A stretch of 12,288 nt of DNA from Planctomycetota bacterium (GCA_030607235.1 JAUWEX010000014.1:1-12288), one strand, 5' to 3'; positions 1 through 7,270 are shown, numbered from the stretch's first letter. Numbers and translations: made by a program. Notes: a model not told the origin generated them from the letters alone.

Positions 1-729
1 GAGATCGACCACGCGAAGCACCGGGGTTCCCGCGTCGGCCATTTCGCCGGGTTCGAGTATGCGCTCGCTGATCATGCCGCTAATGGGCGGCAGCACCAGC
101 GAGTCGGAGAGGTTTTTCTCGGTGATGGCAAGGTTGCTTCCTGCCTGCTTTTCCTGCGCTTTTGCGAGCTCCAACTCGGCCTTTGCCTCCTCAAGATCGG
201 CTTGAACCTGCTTGAGTTGCGATTCCTGTAATTCGAGAGCGTTTTTGGTGACGGCCTTTTTCTGTTCGTAAAGACGACGGTAGCGCTTGGTGTCGATCCG
301 CACCTTTTCCAGGTCGGCCTCGACTCTCTTTATCGTCGCCTGCTTTGCCGCGACGGCCGCCTCGTCTACGGATACCTGTTGTTGGGCGGATTCTTTGGAT
401 TTGATTAAGTTCACCTTGTCGGTCTGGAATAATTTTGTAACGCCGGTCTCGACGGAGTCGCCTTCGTCGACGAATATCTCGTCGAGTACGCCGGGGATGC
501 GCGCGGAGACCAGGGCGGTGTTTTTGGCTTCGACGCTGCCCGACACCTCGATGCGCTCTTCAAACGTCATCTTTTTAACAGTGGTCAGAACGACCGACAC
601 CTTGCGGCCGGTATCACGCCCGTCGGAAACGGGCTTGTCTGAACGGATGACGGAGACAACGATCCATACGCTCGCCATGAGGGCCACAGCGATTGCTGCG
701 ATAATCGCTGTCTTACTTGGTTTTTTCAC
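1..729 (-). CDS. Efflux membrane fusion protein (HlyD/RND adaptor), 3' part cut by window edge
   Basis: Periplasmic adaptor that would link an inner-membrane pump to the outer-membrane channel encoded just upstream. Reading the minus strand from a GTG at 729 gives 243 codons open to the window edge. An N-terminal membrane anchor covers residues 8-28. The first half of the lipoyl/barrel region lies around 62-108 (ARIPGVLDEIFVDEGDSV). A Lys/Glu/Gln-rich coiled-coil hairpin spans about 110-205. The returning lipoyl half starts near 214 (PPISGMISERILEPGEMADA). This order is typical of HlyD/AcrA-like proteins. The GTG is preferred because AGGAG (736-740) sits 6 nt upstream and the anchor would be cut by the next ATG (678). 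The start overlaps the end of the outer-membrane gene by 17 nt, so translation is probably coupled. The barrel and membrane-proximal domains are missing. Whether the partner pump is RND, ABC (MacB) or MFS cannot be told. Confidence 0.93.
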   Translation of the reverse strand, partial: MKKPSKTAIIAAIAVALMASVWIVVSVIRSDKPVSDGRDTGRKVSVVLTTVKKMTFEERIEVSGSVEAKNTALVSARIPGVLDEIFVDEGDSVETGVTKLFQTDKVNLIKSKESAQQQVSVDEAAVAAKQATIKRVEADLEKVRIDTKRYRRLYEQKKAVTKNALELQESQLKQVQADLEEAKAELELAKAQEKQAGSNLAITEKNLSDSLVLPPISGMISERILEPGEMADAGTPVLRVVDL

Positions 730-2146
730 TGCTTGCTCCTTCGGGGGTTGATCCCATCACGGCCAATAAAGTGGCCGTTGTTACCTGAACCTGAAAATCC
801 GCCACCAGGACGTTGGTATGGGCGGTAATGTGGCGAGTAGTCGCGTCGAGGCGCTCCGAGGTCTTGATGAACCCTTCCTGCCACTGCGCCTCGGTCTCGT
901 CGAGCAGCGCCCGGGCGGCGACCAGTTCCTGCCGTGCGACCTTTTGCTGCTCGCGTGCCTGGTCATACTGCGAGCGCGCCTGGATGACCTCGAGCATGAT
1001 TTCCATGCATCGCTGTTCCCGGTCGATGGCGGCCTGTTTTTCGCGTTCGCGGGCGGCCTTGTATTCAAAGATGTTGGCGAAGCCGTCGAACACAGAGAGA
1101 ACAGCCGAGACCCCGAAGGTTCCGAGGTTGCTGTATTTGAGGTACGAGTTTGTGCTGTGGGTAAGACCGGATATTCCGAGAAGTTTGGGCAGAAACTGAA
1201 CGATGGCGATTCGCGTTTCGTCCTTGCGTATCTCGATCGTGCGGTCAGCGATGTGCAGTTCGGGCCGTTGGAGCATGGCCTGCAATATCTGATCCGCCAG
1301 TTCCTGATCTTCGACCGCCAGCGGGGTTGTCGTTTTAAGGCTGATTTCGGCCACGGGTGACAATCCCATTGCCTCCAATAGTGCGGCCCGCGTTTCGCGC
1401 TGGGCGAGGGTGTTGCTGACCAGGTTGGCTTCCTGCGCCCTGACCAGCGCGCGAACCTGCTCCACCTGGCTGGGCATGGTCATGCCTTCTTCGGCCAGCG
1501 CCTCCATCTCAATTAGAAGCGCTCGCGCCTGTTTGAGCGACGACTCGATGGCCGCCTGCGATTGCTCCTGCGAGAGGCAGGCGAAGTACAGCGTCGTAAC
1601 CTGGAGGCGAATCAGGTCGCGCGTCCGCCGGGCGAGGAGTTCGCTGATGTCCTCGTTTTTCTTGTAGGCGTCATAAAGAAACCACGTTTCGGGCATAAAG
1701 ATCGATTGTTGGGCGCTGATCGTCGTCGTAGTGATGGAGCGGTCGGAGATGGGATTGTATCCGCTGCTGCTTTTGCTGGCCTGTTGGTGGTTGGGGGTGT
1801 TGAAGTTGAATCCTACGTCAATCTGCGGCAAAAAATTGCTGAAGGCTATTTTGCGCTCGAGGTTTGCCAGCCGCCTGTTGATGCGAGCTGTCTGGACGTC
1901 CAGGTTGTTGGCCAGCGCGATGCGGATGCAATCGTTGAGGTCCACGGATTTGCCCGGCGGGAGTTCGGCCAACGTCTTTGCCAGCAGTGCATCGGGAAAC
2001 TCTTCTGTGTGCTCACGGCGCACTCGGGCGAAGTCTACGCTGCCGCAGCCGGCCAGTGCGACCGTTGCAGCCAGCACCGCTGCCAGCGCCGCGTTACAGC
2101 GTGTGCCGCGCTTGGCGGAAGGAGAAATGGTGTTTTTGCCGATCAC
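713..2146 (-). CDS. Outer-membrane efflux lipoprotein (TolC/OprM/NodT family)
   Basis: Outer-membrane channel of a tripartite efflux system, 477 aa, close to the usual OprM-type length. The N-terminus has a basic stretch, a hydrophobic segment (about 19-33) and a lipobox LAGC with Cys34, so it is probably lipid-anchored. Two OEP repeats follow. The first begins near DLNDCIRIALANNLDVQTA and the second near ELADQILQAMLQRPELHIAD. Both have long Gln/Glu/Ala-rich helices, as in TolC hairpins. The start is GTG (2144-2146), overlapping the TGA stop of the MarR gene in a GTGA arrangement, which suggests translational coupling. The adaptor gene follows with a 17-nt overlap. Substrate is unknown. Type I secretion is possible, but the MarR regulator and adaptor make a drug or metabolite efflux pump more likely. 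Confidence 0.93.
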   Translation of the reverse strand: MIGKNTISPSAKRGTRCNAALAAVLAATVALAGCGSVDFARVRREHTEEFPDALLAKTLAELPPGKSVDLNDCIRIALANNLDVQTARINRRLANLERKIAFSNFLPQIDVGFNFNTPNHQQASKSSSGYNPISDRSITTTTISAQQSIFMPETWFLYDAYKKNEDISELLARRTRDLIRLQVTTLYFACLSQEQSQAAIESSLKQARALLIEMEALAEEGMTMPSQVEQVRALVRAQEANLVSNTLAQRETRAALLEAMGLSPVAEISLKTTTPLAVEDQELADQILQAMLQRPELHIADRTIEIRKDETRIAIVQFLPKLLGISGLTHSTNSYLKYSNLGTFGVSAVLSVFDGFANIFEYKAAREREKQAAIDREQRCMEIMLEVIQARSQYDQAREQQKVARQELVAARALLDETEAQWQEGFIKTSERLDATTRHITAHTNVLVADFQVQVTTATLLAVMGSTPEGASSEKTK

Positions 2147-2652
2147 TTGCTACCCTCTGGAATGCTTGCTGCGAAAAGCTCAAGCAGCCTTTTGTATATG
2201 TGGAAAAGGAGTTTTCTTTCTTTGGCCGTGAAGTGCTTCGCTATCCAGTTCATCTTGATATAGCGCTCGGGCAGGTATTGTTCTATGAGCGCTTTCCCGG
2301 AGGGCGTCAAGGCGATTGCAAGCATGCGCCGGTCGCATGGGTGCGGCTTGCGGACGATATGTCCGGCCTGTTCGAGAGAGTCGAGTGCGCTCGTGATCGC
2401 AGAACGGGTCAGGCCAACTTCGTCGGAAAGATACGCCGGAGTTATGGGTATATCGTCGTTATGGAAAATGGTTTCCATAATATCGATCTGCTTAGCGGTT
2501 AGTCCCAAACCGGCCAGATCGTTTTCGATGGCTTGGTCGAGTCGATGGTGGACATACGCTATCTCGAACCCGTCGCGAAGTACCTTGAGATTGATCCCAC
2601 CTATCCGACTGGCATATTTCAGTATCTTGTCAATTGTGTTCCGGGTTTGCAT
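2143..2652 (-). CDS. MarR-family transcriptional regulator
   Basis: Dimeric winged-helix DNA-binding regulator, 169 aa, slightly longer than the usual 140-150. The core lies at about residues 50-115: LTAKQIDIMETI, a recognition helix at about 82-95 (TRSAITSALDSLEQAG), then the wing with the family's Asp-Arg pair in CDRRM (107-109). The flanking helices (about 5-45 and 120-165) would form the dimer interface. The ATG at 2652 has AGGAGG about 8 nt upstream. It is the first gene of an operon with the outer-membrane channel and adaptor. In MarR-controlled efflux operons the regulator usually represses its own promoter and is released by a small ligand. That is the likely mode here, but no clear palindromic operator was found. 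The short gap to the divergent dehydrogenase gene means it could also affect that gene. Confidence 0.93.
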   Translation of the reverse strand: MQTRNTIDKILKYASRIGGINLKVLRDGFEIAYVHHRLDQAIENDLAGLGLTAKQIDIMETIFHNDDIPITPAYLSDEVGLTRSAITSALDSLEQAGHIVRKPHPCDRRMLAIALTPSGKALIEQYLPERYIKMNWIAKHFTAKERKLLFHIYKRLLELFAASIPEGSK

Positions 2653-2689
2653 TGACCGTGCCTCCTGTTGGTTGTTTGCTCGATTCCTT

Positions 2690-2718
2690 ATTATACACCA
2701 TCAAATTATCGGATGCAA
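2690..2718 (-). promoter_or_regulatory. Sigma-70-like promoter of the MarR-efflux operon
   Basis: On the minus strand a -35 TTGCAT (2713-2718), a 17-nt spacer and a perfect -10 TATAAT (2690-2695) precede the MarR start by about 37 nt. This places transcription start close to 2683. MarR autoregulation would be expected to act here, although I see no clear inverted repeat over the hexamers. Confidence 0.75.
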
Positions 2719-2775
2719 TACTTTTATGCCTTTTTTTGCGCGTTCTCGCATTCCTCCATGCCCGTCAATTTTGCC

Positions 2776-2804
2776 TTGTTAAATCATTCCCCGGTTGGTA
2801 AACT
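2776..2804 (+). promoter_or_regulatory. Candidate promoter of the dehydrogenase-aldolase pair
   Basis: TTGTTA (2776-2781), a 17-nt spacer and TAAACT (2799-2804) each match four of six consensus bases. They lie about 50 nt before the dehydrogenase start in the 201-nt divergent intergenic region. It is the only plausible plus-strand site seen there, but the match is moderate. Confidence 0.4.
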
Positions 2805-2853
2805 TTCCGATTCAATCACGCAACCGAAGAACGAATAATTAAGGAGTCTCATC

Positions 2854-3882
2854 GTGCGCGTAGCGATGTATTACAGCAACGACGATGTTCGTATCGAAAA
2901 AATGCCGGTCCCCAAAGTCGGGCCGGGTCAAGTGTTGGTAAAGGTAGTTGCGTCCGGTATCTGTGGCAGCGACGTGATGGAGTGGTACCGAAAGAAGCGC
3001 GCGCCGCTGGTGCTGGGCCACGAGATCGCGGGCGAGGTGGTCGAGGTCGGCGAGGGCGTCAAGACCTGCAAGGTCGGCGACCGCATATCCGCTTCGCATC
3101 ACGTGCCGTGCAACATTTGCCACTACTGCACCACCGGCCACAAGACCGTTTGCGATACGCTACGCAGCACGAATTTCGAGCCGGGCGGTTTCGCGGAGCA
3201 CCTCCTCATGCCCGCGCTCAACGTCGACCGCGGCATCTATCCGCTGCCCGATGAGGTCTCCTACGAAGAAGGCACCTTTACCGAGCCGCTGGCCTGCGTC
3301 CTGCGCGGTCAGCGCATGGCCTGGCTCAAGCCCGGCCAGAGCGTTCTGGTTGTCGGCAGCGGCATCTCCGGCATCCTCCAGATCGCCGCGGCCCGCGCAC
3401 AGGGCGCCGGGCGCATCGTGGCGACCGACGTTTCGGAGTACCGGCTTGAGGCCGCGAAGAAATTCGGCGCCGACGAGGCGATTCATTCCAAAGATTTTAC
3501 GCCCGAACTTCTCAAAGAACTCAACGGCGGCCTGCTCGCCGACCAGGTGTTTCTCTGCACCGGCGCAGACGCGGGTATCGACCAGGGGCTGCGCTCGGTC
3601 GAGCGCGGTGGAACGGTGCTGTTCTTCGCGGCGGCGCGCGAGAACTCCGGCATAGCACTGAGCATAAACGAAATTTTCTGGCGACGCGAGATTACGCTGA
3701 CCTCGTCCTATGCGGGCAACCGTGCCGATCACCTGCAGGCGTTGGCGCTCATCCGCGCCGGCCAGATACCGGTGAAAGATATGATAACGCACAGACTTCC
3801 GCTTGACCGGATCGGCGAGGGCTTCCGCCTGACCGCCAAGGCCGACAAATCCATCAAAGTTGTCATCGAACCTAACAAATAG
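2854..3882 (+). CDS. Zinc-dependent medium-chain dehydrogenase (sorbitol/threonine dehydrogenase type)
   Basis: NAD(P)-dependent oxidoreductase of the zinc MDR superfamily, 342 aa, normal for polyol and threonine dehydrogenases. Probable catalytic zinc ligands are Cys37 (GICGSDV), His56-Glu57 (LGHE) and Glu144 (FTEPLAC). Structural zinc cysteines are 86, 89, 92 and 100. The Rossmann motif is GSGISG at 168-173, and Asp192 at the end of the second strand argues for NAD rather than NADP. The start is GTG at 2854 with AAGGAG (2841-2846) 7 nt upstream. An LsrF-like aldolase follows after 17 nt, and a split transketolase converges on the pair. The likely job is oxidation of a hydroxyl on a sugar, polyol or their phosphate to a ketone, or the reverse. 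The substrate cannot be deduced. L-threonine 3-dehydrogenase is an alternative, but no 2-amino-3-ketobutyrate ligase gene is nearby. Confidence 0.92.
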   Translation: MRVAMYYSNDDVRIEKMPVPKVGPGQVLVKVVASGICGSDVMEWYRKKRAPLVLGHEIAGEVVEVGEGVKTCKVGDRISASHHVPCNICHYCTTGHKTVCDTLRSTNFEPGGFAEHLLMPALNVDRGIYPLPDEVSYEEGTFTEPLACVLRGQRMAWLKPGQSVLVVGSGISGILQIAAARAQGAGRIVATDVSEYRLEAAKKFGADEAIHSKDFTPELLKELNGGLLADQVFLCTGADAGIDQGLRSVERGGTVLFFAAARENSGIALSINEIFWRREITLTSSYAGNRADHLQALALIRAGQIPVKDMITHRLPLDRIGEGFRLTAKADKSIKVVIEPNK

Positions 3883-3899
3883 ATTTTCAGGAGTACGCT

Positions 3900-4694
3900 A
3901 TGAACTGGGGTATGCAAAACAGGATGTCGCGGATTTTCCAGCCGCACGACGGACGCACGACGATGCTGGCCGTGGATCACGGCTACTTTCTCGGCCCGAC
4001 TTCGGGGCTTGAAGACATGAAGACCAGTATCGATCCGCTGGTGCAGTACGCCGATTGCCTGATGGTTACGCGCGGCGCGCTGCGTTGCTCGATTAGCCCG
4101 GATCATAACGTGCCGGTGATGCTGCGCGTTTCCGGCGGATCGAGCGTGCTCAAGGACCTCTCTGACGAGGAAATCTACAATTCGCTGGAAGACGCCATCC
4201 GCATCAACGCCACCGGCGTCGCCGTTTCGATCTTCATCGGCTCCGCCAACGAGCGCCAGACCGTTACCAACCTTACGAAAATGATCAACGAGGGCGAGCG
4301 CTACGGCATTCCCGTGCTGGCCGTAACCGCGGTGGGCAAGGACATGGTGCGCGACGAGCGTTACTTCTCGCTGTGCTCGCGCATGGCCGCCGAACTCGGC
4401 GCGCGCATCGTCAAAACCTACTATTGCGACGGCTTCGCCGACCTTATCAAGAAGGTTCCCGTGCCGGTGGTCGTGGCGGGCGGCAAGAAGATTCCCGAAA
4501 AGGACGCGCTGCAACTCGCGTACAACTGCGTCAGCGACGGCGCGGCGGGCGTCGACATGGGCCGCAACATCTTCCAGTCCGAGTGTCCTTCGGCGATGAT
4601 CCAGGCCGTGCGCCACATCATCCACGACAACGCCACCGTCGACAAGGCGTGGGAGATGTTCAACACGCTCAAGAGCGAGATGGCGAAAAAGTAA
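3900..4694 (+). CDS. lsrF: LsrF-like class I aldolase/thiolase (DeoC/LacD/FbaB superfamily)
   Basis: Schiff-base TIM-barrel enzyme, 264 aa. Recalled E. coli LsrF motifs are present throughout: WGMQNRMSRIF at the start, MLAVDHGYFLGPT (Asp26), LMVTRGALR, VGKDMVRDERYFSL, IVKTYY with the probable Schiff-base Lys172, VVVAGGKK and GAAGVDMGRNIFQSE (phosphate-binding end). LsrF moves an acetyl group from 3-hydroxy-5-phosphonooxypentane-2,4-dione to CoA, giving DHAP and acetyl-CoA. Relatives include fructose-bisphosphate and ketoheptulosonate aldolases. Compared with E. coli LsrF the protein lacks roughly the first 30 residues, but AGGAG (3889-3893) 6 nt before the ATG fixes the start. It is co-transcribed with the dehydrogenase. 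No LsrK, LsrG, LsrR or Lsr transporter is visible, so autoinducer-2 breakdown is not shown. A different phosphorylated ketose or diketone is quite possible. Family sure, substrate not. Confidence 0.88.
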   Translation: MNWGMQNRMSRIFQPHDGRTTMLAVDHGYFLGPTSGLEDMKTSIDPLVQYADCLMVTRGALRCSISPDHNVPVMLRVSGGSSVLKDLSDEEIYNSLEDAIRINATGVAVSIFIGSANERQTVTNLTKMINEGERYGIPVLAVTAVGKDMVRDERYFSLCSRMAAELGARIVKTYYCDGFADLIKKVPVPVVVAGGKKIPEKDALQLAYNCVSDGAAGVDMGRNIFQSECPSAMIQAVRHIIHDNATVDKAWEMFNTLKSEMAKK

Positions 4695-4702
4695 TTCGCC
4701 TT

Positions 4703-4722
4703 CGTGCACAATAATCTGCACG
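4703..4722. repeat. Short inverted repeat between the convergent operons
   Basis: CGTGCA (4703-4708) and TGCACG (4717-4722) pair perfectly around an 8-nt loop, just after the aldolase stop. It is followed on the plus strand by an A-rich rather than T-rich stretch. It may be an accessory hairpin next to the stronger terminator at 4731-4755. Confidence 0.45.
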
Positions 4723-4725
4723 CAA

Positions 4726-4755
4726 ATAAAAAGGAGAGGCATCGCGCCTCTCCTT
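4726..4755 (-). terminator. Rho-independent terminator of the transketolase operon, possibly bidirectional
   Basis: AAGGAGAGGC (4731-4740) and GCCTCTCCTT (4746-4755) form a perfect 10-bp stem with a 5-nt loop. Read on the minus strand the stem runs into TTTTTATTT, a good T-tract, 18 nt past the transketolase C-subunit stop. On the plus strand the stem is followed by GTTTCGTG and later a T-run, so it may also stop transcripts from the aldolase side, less efficiently. Confidence 0.85.
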
Positions 4756-4772
4756 GTTTCGTGTCGTTATTT

Positions 4773-5702
4773 TTACAGGAGTGATTTCGCGGCGGCGGCG
4801 ATGTGGTGGGGCTGGAGGCCGTATTTCTCCAGCAACTCGTCTGGCGTGCCGGATTCGCCGAAGGTGTCGCGTGTGCCGACGCGCTTCATCGAGCAGGGCG
4901 CGTTCTCGGCGAGGACCTCCGCGACCGCTCCGCCCAGACCGCCTATGATGCTGTGCTCTTCGGCGGTAACGATTTTGCCGATTTCCTTGGACGCCGCGAT
5001 AATCGTATCGGCGTCGATGGGCTTGATGGTGGACATGTTGATTACGCGTGCTTCGATTCCCTCGGCGGCGAGAATTTCGGTGGCCTCCATCGCCTTGCCG
5101 ACCATGACGCCGCAGGCGATGATGGCGATGTCCTTGCCTTCTCTGGGAACGCTGGCCTTGCCGAAGACGAACTTGTAGTCCTGCGCGTGGATGCGCGGGG
5201 TCTTGGAGCGGCCCAGGCGCACGTAGGTCGGGCCGTTGCGGTCGGCGGCGAGAAATTCGATCACGCCGACGGTTTCGATGTCGTCCGCCGGGACGATTAT
5301 GCGCATGTTGGGCAGGACGCGGAACGCGGCGATGTCTTCGAGCGCCTGTGCGCTGGCCCCGTCCTCGCCGACGCTGATGCCGGTGTGGGTCAGGCAGAGG
5401 TTGACGTTGATCTCGGCGCGGCACAGCAGGTTGCGCACCTGCTCCCAGGCGCGGCTGGCGAATATCGCGAAACTGCTGGCGAAGGGAACCTTGCCCGCGG
5501 AGGCAAGTCCCGCGGCGGTGGCTATCATGTCCTGCTCGGCGATTCCCATCTGGAAGAACCGCTCGGGGAATTTCTTTGCGAACCAGATTGTGCGCGTGGA
5601 TTCCGAGAGGTCGGCGTCGAGTGCGACGATCTCGGGATATCTCTCGCCCATGCGTTCGAGTGTTTTGCCGTATGCGTCTCTTGTCGCTGCCGTTTCAGGC
5701 AT
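4773..5702 (-). CDS. tkt: Transketolase, C-terminal subunit (Pyr and C-terminal domains)
   Basis: Second half of a two-gene transketolase, 309 aa, the normal size for this subunit. The pyrimidine-binding domain contains ALDADLSEST (28-36) and GIAEQDM with Glu56, the residue that activates the thiamine ring. SFAIFASRAWEQVRN and LTHTGISVGEDGASAQALED follow. The C-terminal domain starts near DIAIIACGVMVG and includes VTAEEHSIIGGLGGAV. The reading frame stays open far upstream, but the ATG at 5702 is chosen. GAGGAG lies 7 nt before it, upstream residues look like non-coding translation, and the conserved sequence begins right after it. It follows the N-terminal subunit by 17 nt and must pair with it to form the active site. 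The reaction is transfer of a two-carbon ketol between sugar phosphates with thiamine diphosphate. Specialised split transketolases (apulose-4-phosphate, sulfo-transketolase) are alternatives. Confidence 0.93.
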   Translation of the reverse strand: MPETAATRDAYGKTLERMGERYPEIVALDADLSESTRTIWFAKKFPERFFQMGIAEQDMIATAAGLASAGKVPFASSFAIFASRAWEQVRNLLCRAEINVNLCLTHTGISVGEDGASAQALEDIAAFRVLPNMRIIVPADDIETVGVIEFLAADRNGPTYVRLGRSKTPRIHAQDYKFVFGKASVPREGKDIAIIACGVMVGKAMEATEILAAEGIEARVINMSTIKPIDADTIIAASKEIGKIVTAEEHSIIGGLGGAVAEVLAENAPCSMKRVGTRDTFGESGTPDELLEKYGLQPHHIAAAAKSLL

Positions 5703-5719
5703 CGTTTTCTCCTCAATTA

Positions 5720-6553
5720 TTATTTCAGGACTTCCTTGAGTTCTTCTCTGGCCTTTTCCATCTCGTCGGGCTTGAGGCAGCGGCCGTGGAAGCCGGCCTG
5801 ATTTTCCATGAAGGACACGCCTTTGCCTTTGAGCGTGTCGGCGATGATGATCGTGGGTTTGCCCTTGGTGGTGCGGGCCGAATCGAGGGCCTTGAAGATC
5901 GCCTCGAAATCGTGGCCGTCGATGCGTATGACGTGCCAGCCGAACGCGGCCCATTTTTCGTCGATAGGCTCAAGCCCCTTGATGTCTTTGTTGAAGCCGT
6001 CAATCTGGAGTTTGTTGTAGTCGAGGATGGCGCAGACGTTGTCGAGTTTGCGGTGCGGCGCGGTCATGGCCGCTTCCCATATCTGGCCTTCCTGCACCTC
6101 GCCGTCGCCGAGCATGACGTAGGTGCGGTAATCTTTTTTGTCGAGCCGCGCTGCCAGCGCGACGCCGTTGGCGAAGCTCAGTCCCATCCCCAGCGAACCC
6201 GCGGAGAAGTCCACGCCCGGTGTTTTGAGCATATCGGTGTGGCCCTGCAGGAACGAGCCGAGTTTGCGCAGGTTTTTCAATTCCTTCACCGCGAAGTAGC
6301 CCGCGCGCGCCAGCGCCGCGTACAGCACCGGGCAGGCGTGGCCTTTGGAGAGGACGAACCTGTCGCGGTCGGGCCAGTGTGGCTCGTCGGGGCGATGGTT
6401 CATCTCGCTCCAGTACAGCGCAACGATCACCTCGACCGCCGACATCGATCCGCCCGGGTGGCCCGAGCCTGCGGCGAAGGTGGATTCAAGGATGTCGATG
6501 CGGATTTGGCGAGCGATTTCTTTCAAACGTGAAATGTCAGTGGTTTTTTCCAC
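5720..6553 (-). CDS. tkt: Transketolase, N-terminal subunit (thiamine diphosphate-binding)
   Basis: First half of the split transketolase, 277 aa, as expected for the family. Visible motifs are AAGSGHPGGSMSAVE (His32), SKGHACPVLYAAL (69-81), the LQGHTD segment (102-107) and SAGSLGMGLSFANG. The thiamine-diphosphate/Mg motif is GDG at 149-151 with Asn180 in LDYNKLQIDG. The frame is open back to 6754, but those extra 67 residues are low-quality sequence and would cover the promoter. The GTG at 6553 with an AGGGGGG Shine-Dalgarno (6559-6565) 5-6 nt upstream is the better start, placed just before the conserved N-terminal helix. It is the first gene of a two-gene operon with the C-terminal subunit. 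Because it converges with the dehydrogenase and LsrF-like genes, I infer it acts in a dedicated sugar-phosphate route and not only in the pentose phosphate pathway. This has not been shown. Confidence 0.93.
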   Translation of the reverse strand: MEKTTDISRLKEIARQIRIDILESTFAAGSGHPGGSMSAVEVIVALYWSEMNHRPDEPHWPDRDRFVLSKGHACPVLYAALARAGYFAVKELKNLRKLGSFLQGHTDMLKTPGVDFSAGSLGMGLSFANGVALAARLDKKDYRTYVMLGDGEVQEGQIWEAAMTAPHRKLDNVCAILDYNKLQIDGFNKDIKGLEPIDEKWAAFGWHVIRIDGHDFEAIFKALDSARTTKGKPTIIIADTLKGKGVSFMENQAGFHGRCLKPDEMEKAREELKEVLK

Positions 6554-6605
6554 CGCTTCCCCCCTGATAATTGCTGATTCGTGTGATTCACTTTTTAGGG
6601 CCGGG

Positions 6606-6634
6606 AGTATAACAGAGGCGCCGGGCGAATTCAA
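6606..6634 (-). promoter_or_regulatory. Sigma-70-like promoter of the split transketolase operon
   Basis: On the minus strand TTGAAT (6629-6634), a 17-nt spacer and TATACT (6606-6611) lie about 52 nt before the GTG start. Each hexamer matches consensus at five of six or four of six positions with ideal spacing. The spacer contains a GC-rich palindromic GGCGCC (6617-6622), whose role is unclear. Confidence 0.7.
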
Positions 6635-6711
6635 CTTTTTTTGGTCTTCTGGCGTCTGCTGAAACGGCGAGGGATAATTGCGGTTTTTTTCAGTGGGGCG
6701 GCGGTTTTTTC

Positions 6712-6739
6712 TTGAGAGTTTCGGGCAAATCGGTAACAT
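6712..6739 (+). promoter_or_regulatory. Candidate promoter of the cyclophilin-tex operon
   Basis: TTGAGA (6712-6717), a 16-nt spacer and TAACAT (6734-6739) lie about 36 nt before the cyclophilin ATG, in the 222-nt divergent region. The -10 matches four of six bases. The rest of this region (6554-6775) holds the transketolase promoter and several T-runs, with no clear hairpin. Confidence 0.45.
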
Positions 6740-6775
6740 GAGCGGTTTGGGCACGGATTTTTAAGGAGAAAGATA

Positions 6776-7270
6776 ATGCCACAATATGAAAATGGGCTTT
6801 ATGCCGAGATTCAGACATCGCGGGGCAAGATCGTAATGAGCCTCGAATTCGAGAAGGCGCCGAAAACCGTCGCAAACTTCGTCGGCCTCGCCGAAGGCGC
6901 CCGGACCGGCAAGCCGTATTACGATGGCCTGATTTTTCACCGCGTTATTCCCAACTTTATGATTCAGACGGGCTGTCCGTTCGGCACGGGCACCGGCGGG
7001 CCGGGCTACGAGTTCGAAGACGAGTTTCATCCCGCTTTGAAACACGACAAAGCAGGCGTGGCTTCGATGGCCAACGCCGGGCCGAACACCAACGGCAGCC
7101 AGTTTTTCATCACTCACCAGTCCACTGATTGGCTGGACGGAAAACACTCCGTCTTCGGCCACGTCGTTGAGGGACAGGATGTGGTCAATTCTATTCAGCA
7201 GGGCGACGCGATCGAGAAGATCGCTATCGTGCGCGTGGGCGAGAAGGCCGAGGCCTTCAAGACCGAATAA
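6776..7270 (+). CDS. Cyclophilin-type peptidyl-prolyl cis-trans isomerase, cytoplasmic
   Basis: Catalyses cis-trans isomerisation of Xaa-Pro bonds. The 164 aa form one complete cyclophilin domain without signal peptide. Active-site residues align with human CypA: Arg56, Phe61, Met62 and Gln64 in [11 protein letters not shown], Gln109 and Phe111 in NGSQFFIT, Trp119 and His124 in WLDGKH. The single-domain form with an intact binding pocket should be active. Its C-terminal strand ([12 protein letters not shown]) recurs at the end of both domains of the next gene, so the three units share an origin. The ATG at 6776 has AAGGAG about 7 nt upstream. It is the first gene of a likely operon with the tandem cyclophilin lipoprotein (16-nt gap) and tex. 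Confidence 0.96.
   Translation: MPQYENGLYAEIQTSRGKIVMSLEFEKAPKTVANFVGLAEGARTGKPYYDGLIFHRVIPNFMIQTGCPFGTGTGGPGYEFEDEFHPALKHDKAGVASMANAGPNTNGSQFFITHQSTDWLDGKHSVFGHVVEGQDVVNSIQQGDAIEKIAIVRVGEKAEAFKTE

Noticed and set aside
287..751. Plus-strand open frame of 154 codons opposite the adaptor and channel genes
   Set aside because: It is the mirror of the membrane fusion protein frame, has no Shine-Dalgarno site and no recognisable domain. The opposite strand carries clear HlyD motifs.
2653..2853. MarR operator palindrome in the divergent region
   Set aside because: Only imperfect, short inverted matches such as the area around GCAATACTTTTATGC were found, no better than chance in AT-rich sequence.
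3900..4694. Evidence for an autoinducer-2 (lsr) operon
   Set aside because: Only the LsrF-like gene is present. No kinase, isomerase, transporter or LsrR-type regulator is in the window, so the pathway cannot be claimed.
3160..4742. Long minus-strand open frames opposite the dehydrogenase and LsrF-like genes
   Set aside because: They are Arg/His/Ala-rich shadow frames common in GC-rich DNA, overlapping strongly conserved genes on the plus strand, with no start signal or motif.
4803..6532. Long plus-strand open frames opposite the transketolase genes
   Set aside because: The minus-strand frames carry unmistakable transketolase motifs and Shine-Dalgarno sites. The plus-strand frames show no family resemblance.
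6554..6754. N-terminal extension of the transketolase N-subunit to an ATG at 6754
   Set aside because: It would overlap a good promoter (6606-6634), lacks conserved sequence, and a GTG with a strong Shine-Dalgarno exists at 6553.
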